From Enterovirga sp. (lineage in GTDB: Bacteria > Pseudomonadota > Alphaproteobacteria > Rhizobiales > Beijerinckiaceae), in NCBI GenBank assembly GCA_028290385.1, contig JAQGJZ010000400.1, positions 1 through 9,645 on the forward strand: DNA of 9,645 nt, read 5' to 3'. Of the stretch, positions 6,803 to 9,645 are shown in pieces (position 1 is the first letter of the stretch; each line of letters begins with the position of its first letter). A program made the position numbers and the translations under genes. The notes below the pieces were generated by a model. The model searched no databases, was not told where the DNA came from, and saw only the letters and a program-made list of their open reading frames with translations.

Positions 6803-6817
6803 CGGCAAGACTTGCCG
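6803..6817. promoter_or_regulatory. Perfect 15-bp dyad in flhA leader, ftr-like
   Basis: CGGCAAG-A-CTTGCCG is a perfect inverted repeat with 7-bp arms, 26 nt before the ATG at 6844. It resembles, from memory, the CGGCA/TGCCG ftr elements bound by the flagellar regulator FlbD in Caulobacter. An outer ACCCGGC (6782-6788) and GCCGGGT (6814-6820) can pair as an alternative. It could equally be an RNA hairpin in the leader. Confidence 0.4.
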
Positions 6818-6843
6818 GGTTTATCGGTGCGAACAGGCAGGTC

Positions 6844-8994
6844 ATGAGCGACGGAGTGCCGGCTCTGGAAGCGGCGGGACGCATTCCGGCCGGCGCGTCG
6901 CGCCTGGGCGCGCTGCCGATCCCGACGGTCGGCGATCTGCGGGCGCTCGCGCGCCGCCCGGACATCCTGCTCGCCGTCGGCGTGATGGGCATCCTGGTGG
7001 TGCTCGTCTTTCCGCTGCCGGCGCTGGTGCTCGACCTTCTGCTCGCGCTCTCGATCATCCTGTCCGTCCTCATCCTGATGACGGCGCTGTTCATCGAGAA
7101 CCCGCTCGAATTCTCGATCTTCCCGACCGTGCTCCTCATCGCGACGATGTTCCGGCTCGCCCTGAACCTCGCCTCGACGCGCCTCATCCTGGCGCATGGC
7201 CACGAGGGCGGGGCCGCCGCCGGCCACGTCATCGAGGCCTTCGGCAACTTCGTGATGGGCGGATCCTTCGTGATCGGCGTGATCGTGTTCGCGATCCTGA
7301 TCATCGTGAACTTCGTCGTGATCACGAAGGGCTCGGGCCGCATCGCGGAGGTCGCGGCGCGCTTCACGCTCGACGCCATGCCGGGCAAGCAGATGGCGAT
7401 CGACGCCGACCTCTCGGCCGGCCTCATCGACCAGGAGACCGCGCGCGAGCGCCGCAAGACCCTGGAAGACGAATCCGCCTTCTACGGCGCGATGGACGGC
7501 GCCTCGAAATTCGTGCGCGGCGACGCCATCGCGGCGCTGCTCATCACATTCATCAACGTGGTCGGGGGCATCATCATCGGGGTCGCCCAGCAGGGGCTCT
7601 CGTTCCGCCAGGCGGCACAGAGCTACACGCTGCTGACGGCCGGCGACGGCCTCGTCAGCCAGGTGCCGGCGCTCATCGTGTCGATCGCGGCGGGCTTCCT
7701 CGTGTCCAAGGCGGGCGTGCGCGGCGCGGCGGCCGGCGCCCTGCACAAGCAGTTCGCGCATTATCCGAAGGCGCTCGGCATGTCGGCCGCCGTGATGGCC
7801 GGCATCGGGCTTCTGCCCGGCATCCCGATCCTGCCGTTTGCGGCGCTGGCCGGCGCGGCCGGCTGGCTCGCCTACAAGCTCGACAAGCAGAACGACGCGA
7901 AGGCCGTGGCGGCGGCCGCCGCAGCCGGCCATGCGGGCACGGCCGGGGCTCCCGCCGAGGAACCGATCTCCGAATCCCTGAAGATCGACGATCTGAAGAT
8001 CGAGATCGGCTACGCGCTGCTGCCCCTCGTGAACGGCACGGGCGGCAGCGACCGGCTCACGGAGCAGATCAAGGCGATCCGCCGCCAGCTCGCCTCCGAG
8101 CTCGGGTTCGTGATGCCCTCCGTCCGCATTCTCGACAACGTCACGCTCGATCCGAACACCTACATCGTGCGGGTCAAGGAGGTGGAGGCCGGAACCGGAC
8201 GGGTGTTCCCGGGCCTGTCGATGGCCATGGACCCGATGGGCGGCCAGGTGCAGCTTCCCGGCCAGCACACGCTGGAGCCGACCTTCGGCCTGCCGGCGAC
8301 CTGGATCGACGACGTGCTGCGCGAGGAAGCGTCGCTGCGCGGCTACACGGTCGTGGATTCGGCGACCGTCATCTCGACCCACCTGACGGAGGTCATCAAG
8401 GGGCACACGGCCGAGCTTCTCTCCCATGTGGAGGTGCAGAAGCTCCTGAAGGAGTTGCCCAAGGAGCACGGCGACCTGCTGCGCGAGATCGTGCCCTCCC
8501 AGATCTCGACCACCGGCATCCAGCGCGTCCTGCAGCTGCTGCTCGCCGAGCGCGTCTCCATCCGCGACCTCGGGACGATCCTCGAAGGCGTCGCCGACGT
8601 GGTCGGCGTGGCCAAGAACCCGCGCGACATCGCCGAGCATGTCCGCATGCGCCTCGCCCGGCAGATCTGCGCGCAATACGCCTCGCCGGACGGGCACCTG
8701 CCCATCGTCACGCTGTCGCCCGCCTGGGAATCGGCGTTTCTCGATTCCATCGTGGGCCATGGCGAGGAGCGCCACCTCGCCATGCAGCCCTCGCGGCTCG
8801 GCGAGTTCGTCACCGCGGTCCGCGAGCGTTTCGAGGACGCGGCCCGGATGGGCGAGATGCCGGTGCTCGTGACCTCGTCCAGCGCCCGGCCCTATGTGCG
8901 CTCCATCATCGAGCGCTTCCGCCGCGAGACGCCGGTTCTCGGCCAGGCGGAAATTCATCCCCGCGTGCGGCTGAAGACCGTCGGCAGCGTGTAG
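6844..8994 (+). CDS. flhA: Flagellar biosynthesis protein FlhA, type III export gate
   Basis: FlhA forms the nonameric inner-membrane ring of the flagellar export apparatus. Its cytosolic domain docks chaperone-substrate complexes, and its membrane part couples the proton motive force to export. This 716-residue copy has the expected length (about 690-720). The N-terminal half (about 40-335) holds eight membrane segments. The FHIPEP-family signature M-P-G-K-Q-M-A-I-D-A-D-L is at 179-190 in the large cytosolic loop. An Ala-rich linker (about 350-378) leads to the complete cytosolic domain ending near 716. The ATG at 6844 is chosen over the in-frame ATG at 6796. The extra 16 codons include AGA, AGG, CTT, TTT and GGT, which are unlike the gene, and they coincide with a perfect dyad and end of a CtrA-like box. 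No other flagellar gene lies in this window. There is no frameshift or missing block. Confidence 0.96.
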   Translation: MSDGVPALEAAGRIPAGASRLGALPIPTVGDLRALARRPDILLAVGVMGILVVLVFPLPALVLDLLLALSIILSVLILMTALFIENPLEFSIFPTVLLIATMFRLALNLASTRLILAHGHEGGAAAGHVIEAFGNFVMGGSFVIGVIVFAILIIVNFVVITKGSGRIAEVAARFTLDAMPGKQMAIDADLSAGLIDQETARERRKTLEDESAFYGAMDGASKFVRGDAIAALLITFINVVGGIIIGVAQQGLSFRQAAQSYTLLTAGDGLVSQVPALIVSIAAGFLVSKAGVRGAAAGALHKQFAHYPKALGMSAAVMAGIGLLPGIPILPFAALAGAAGWLAYKLDKQNDAKAVAAAAAAGHAGTAGAPAEEPISESLKIDDLKIEIGYALLPLVNGTGGSDRLTEQIKAIRRQLASELGFVMPSVRILDNVTLDPNTYIVRVKEVEAGTGRVFPGLSMAMDPMGGQVQLPGQHTLEPTFGLPATWIDDVLREEASLRGYTVVDSATVISTHLTEVIKGHTAELLSHVEVQKLLKELPKEHGDLLREIVPSQISTTGIQRVLQLLLAERVSIRDLGTILEGVADVVGVAKNPRDIAEHVRMRLARQICAQYASPDGHLPIVTLSPAWESAFLDSIVGHGEERHLAMQPSRLGEFVTAVRERFEDAARMGEMPVLVTSSSARPYVRSIIERFRRETPVLGQAEIHPRVRLKTVGSV

Positions 8995-9023
8995 AACTTG
9001 GCGCCACTTCGTTCATCGTCCAC

Positions 9024-9039
9024 GGAACGGAGCTGTTCC
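9024..9039. promoter_or_regulatory. Inverted repeat upstream of the secreted-protein promoter
   Basis: GGAAC, six bases, GTTCC. It lies 5 nt before a predicted -35 box, a position typical of an activator or repressor site. GGAAC alone also resembles an EcfG -35, but no matching GTT follows at 16-17 nt. Confidence 0.3.
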
Positions 9040-9044
9040 CAGTA

Positions 9045-9073
9045 TTGACCGGGTTTGTCGCGCGCCCTATCCG
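9045..9073 (+). promoter_or_regulatory. Candidate sigma-70 promoter of the small secreted-protein gene
   Basis: TTGACC (five of six to the -35 consensus), a 17-nt spacer and TATCCG, with transcription starting near 9080. This leaves a leader of about 60 nt before the ATG at 9140. It suggests the gene is transcribed independently of flhA. Confidence 0.4.
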
Positions 9074-9139
9074 GCTCGCAGCCGCGCGATCCCTGGGGAG
9101 ATCGCATCGAAGACGGCGCCCCGAGCCTAGGACAATCTC

Positions 9140-9628
9140 ATGAGAAAACTGCTTCTCGGCGCCGCCCTGGCGGCCGCCTTCGCGTCGTCTGCCTGGGCCA
9201 AGAACCTCGCCGTTCCGACCGACGATCCGGCGGTCACGCTCACCATCCCGAACACCTGGACGATGCAGGAGATCGACTTCGGCTATTCGGCGACCTCGCC
9301 GGAGAAGGACGTCGCCTTCTACGTGGAATACGCCGAAGGCAAGCGCGTGAAGGCCATGACGGACCTGAACAAGCAATGGCTCCAGGACAACAACATCAAG
9401 ACGCTCGGCAAGCCCGAGGAGATGGAGCTCGACTTCAACGGCGTGAAGGGCTCCGTGCTCAAGTTCAAGGCGAAGGACGACAACGGCCCCACCAACGTCA
9501 ACTTCGCCTTCATCCCGGCCGGCAAGGACCGCGTGATCATGCTGACGATCTGGGGCTCCGACGAGGAGCAGGCCAAGGTCGGCAAGGACATCGACGTGAT
9601 CCTGTCGAGCATCAAGCCGATCAACTGA
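9140..9628 (+). CDS. Small Sec-exported periplasmic protein, unknown function
   Basis: This 162-residue protein has a clear signal peptide: M-R-K, a hydrophobic Leu/Ala core (about 4-15), and A-W-A before a predicted cut after residue 20. The mature part of about 142 residues is polar and Lys/Asp-rich with no further membrane segment and no cysteine. It contains V-T-L-T-I-P-N-T-W (about 32-40), F-Y-V-E-Y, a central helix with K-Q-W-L-Q-D-N-N, and a final helix ending S-S-I-K-P-I-N. The T-I-P-x-x-W opening and closing helix are loosely reminiscent of small secreted folds of the PsbP/DUF1795 kind, but this is only a guess. AGGA at 9129-9132 gives a good ribosome site 7 nt before the ATG. The gene is downstream of flhA after a 145-nt gap with its own candidate promoter. 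I see no evidence for a flagellar role. Confidence 0.85.
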   Translation: MRKLLLGAALAAAFASSAWAKNLAVPTDDPAVTLTIPNTWTMQEIDFGYSATSPEKDVAFYVEYAEGKRVKAMTDLNKQWLQDNNIKTLGKPEEMELDFNGVKGSVLKFKAKDDNGPTNVNFAFIPAGKDRVIMLTIWGSDEEQAKVGKDIDVILSSIKPIN

Positions 9629-9645
9629 TCGCGGACGGGCGCGGC

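Noticed and set aside
6796..6843. Sixteen-residue N-terminal extension of FlhA from ATG 6796
   Set aside because: The codons are unlike the gene and they contain a perfect regulatory-type dyad. ATG 6844 gives a normal-length FlhA.
4516..8958. A 1480-codon open frame on the minus strand
   Set aside because: It crosses flhA in antisense and ClC in a wrong frame, with low-complexity His/Arg/Asp-rich product and no domain. It is an artefact of few stop codons at high GC.

Overview
The window is very GC-rich DNA with strong G/C third-position bias. It is most consistent with an alphaproteobacterium of the Hyphomicrobiales (Rhizobiales), perhaps near Methylobacterium or Microvirga. The pointers are a NepR-like segment, a ClC subfamily carrying a DPIEANALHGGRMS signature, and a CtrA-like site before flhA. 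The placement is inferred from these features only; no rRNA or other taxonomic marker is present.

Layout. (1) 16-561 (+): a single-domain response regulator whose N-terminus carries a NepR-like helix-loop-helix segment. (2) 562-786 is a 225-nt gap in which I see no gene and no convincing promoter. (3) 787-3394 (+): a two-gene operon, a 666-residue polytopic membrane protein resembling GT-C glycosyltransferases followed 10 nt later by a three-helix membrane protein with a winged-helix-like tail. (4) 3395-3481 is a convergent gap holding interleaved inverted repeats that may act as a terminator. (5) 3482-3838 (-): a small tryptophan-rich protein of unknown function, divergent from (6) 3883-4844 (+), a RES-Xre type II toxin-antitoxin pair. 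In this pair the antitoxin comes first, the toxin start is TTG within a 4-nt overlap, and a palindrome beside the antitoxin start is a candidate autoregulatory operator. (7) 4851-6662 (-): a ClC-family anion transporter or channel with CBS domains, convergent with the toxin gene and only 6 nt away. It retains the gating glutamate but differs at the other classical anion- and proton-handling positions. (8) 6663-6843 is a divergent control region with a CtrA-like box and a perfect 15-bp dyad resembling a flagellar regulator site. (9) 6844-8994 (+): flhA, the flagellar type III export gate. (10) 9140-9628 (+): a small Sec-exported protein of unknown function with a recognisable promoter and a neighbouring dyad.

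The genes do not form one pathway. The supported functional units are the membrane-protein pair, the RES-Xre module, and flhA with its own control region. flhA has no flagellar neighbour in this window. The most unusual points are the NepR-like/receiver fusion, the divergent ClC pore motifs, and the paired regulatory sites ahead of flhA. No CRISPR array, insertion sequence, tRNA or rRNA was seen. Several very long overlapping open frames, the largest 1480 codons on the minus strand, are high-GC shadows.
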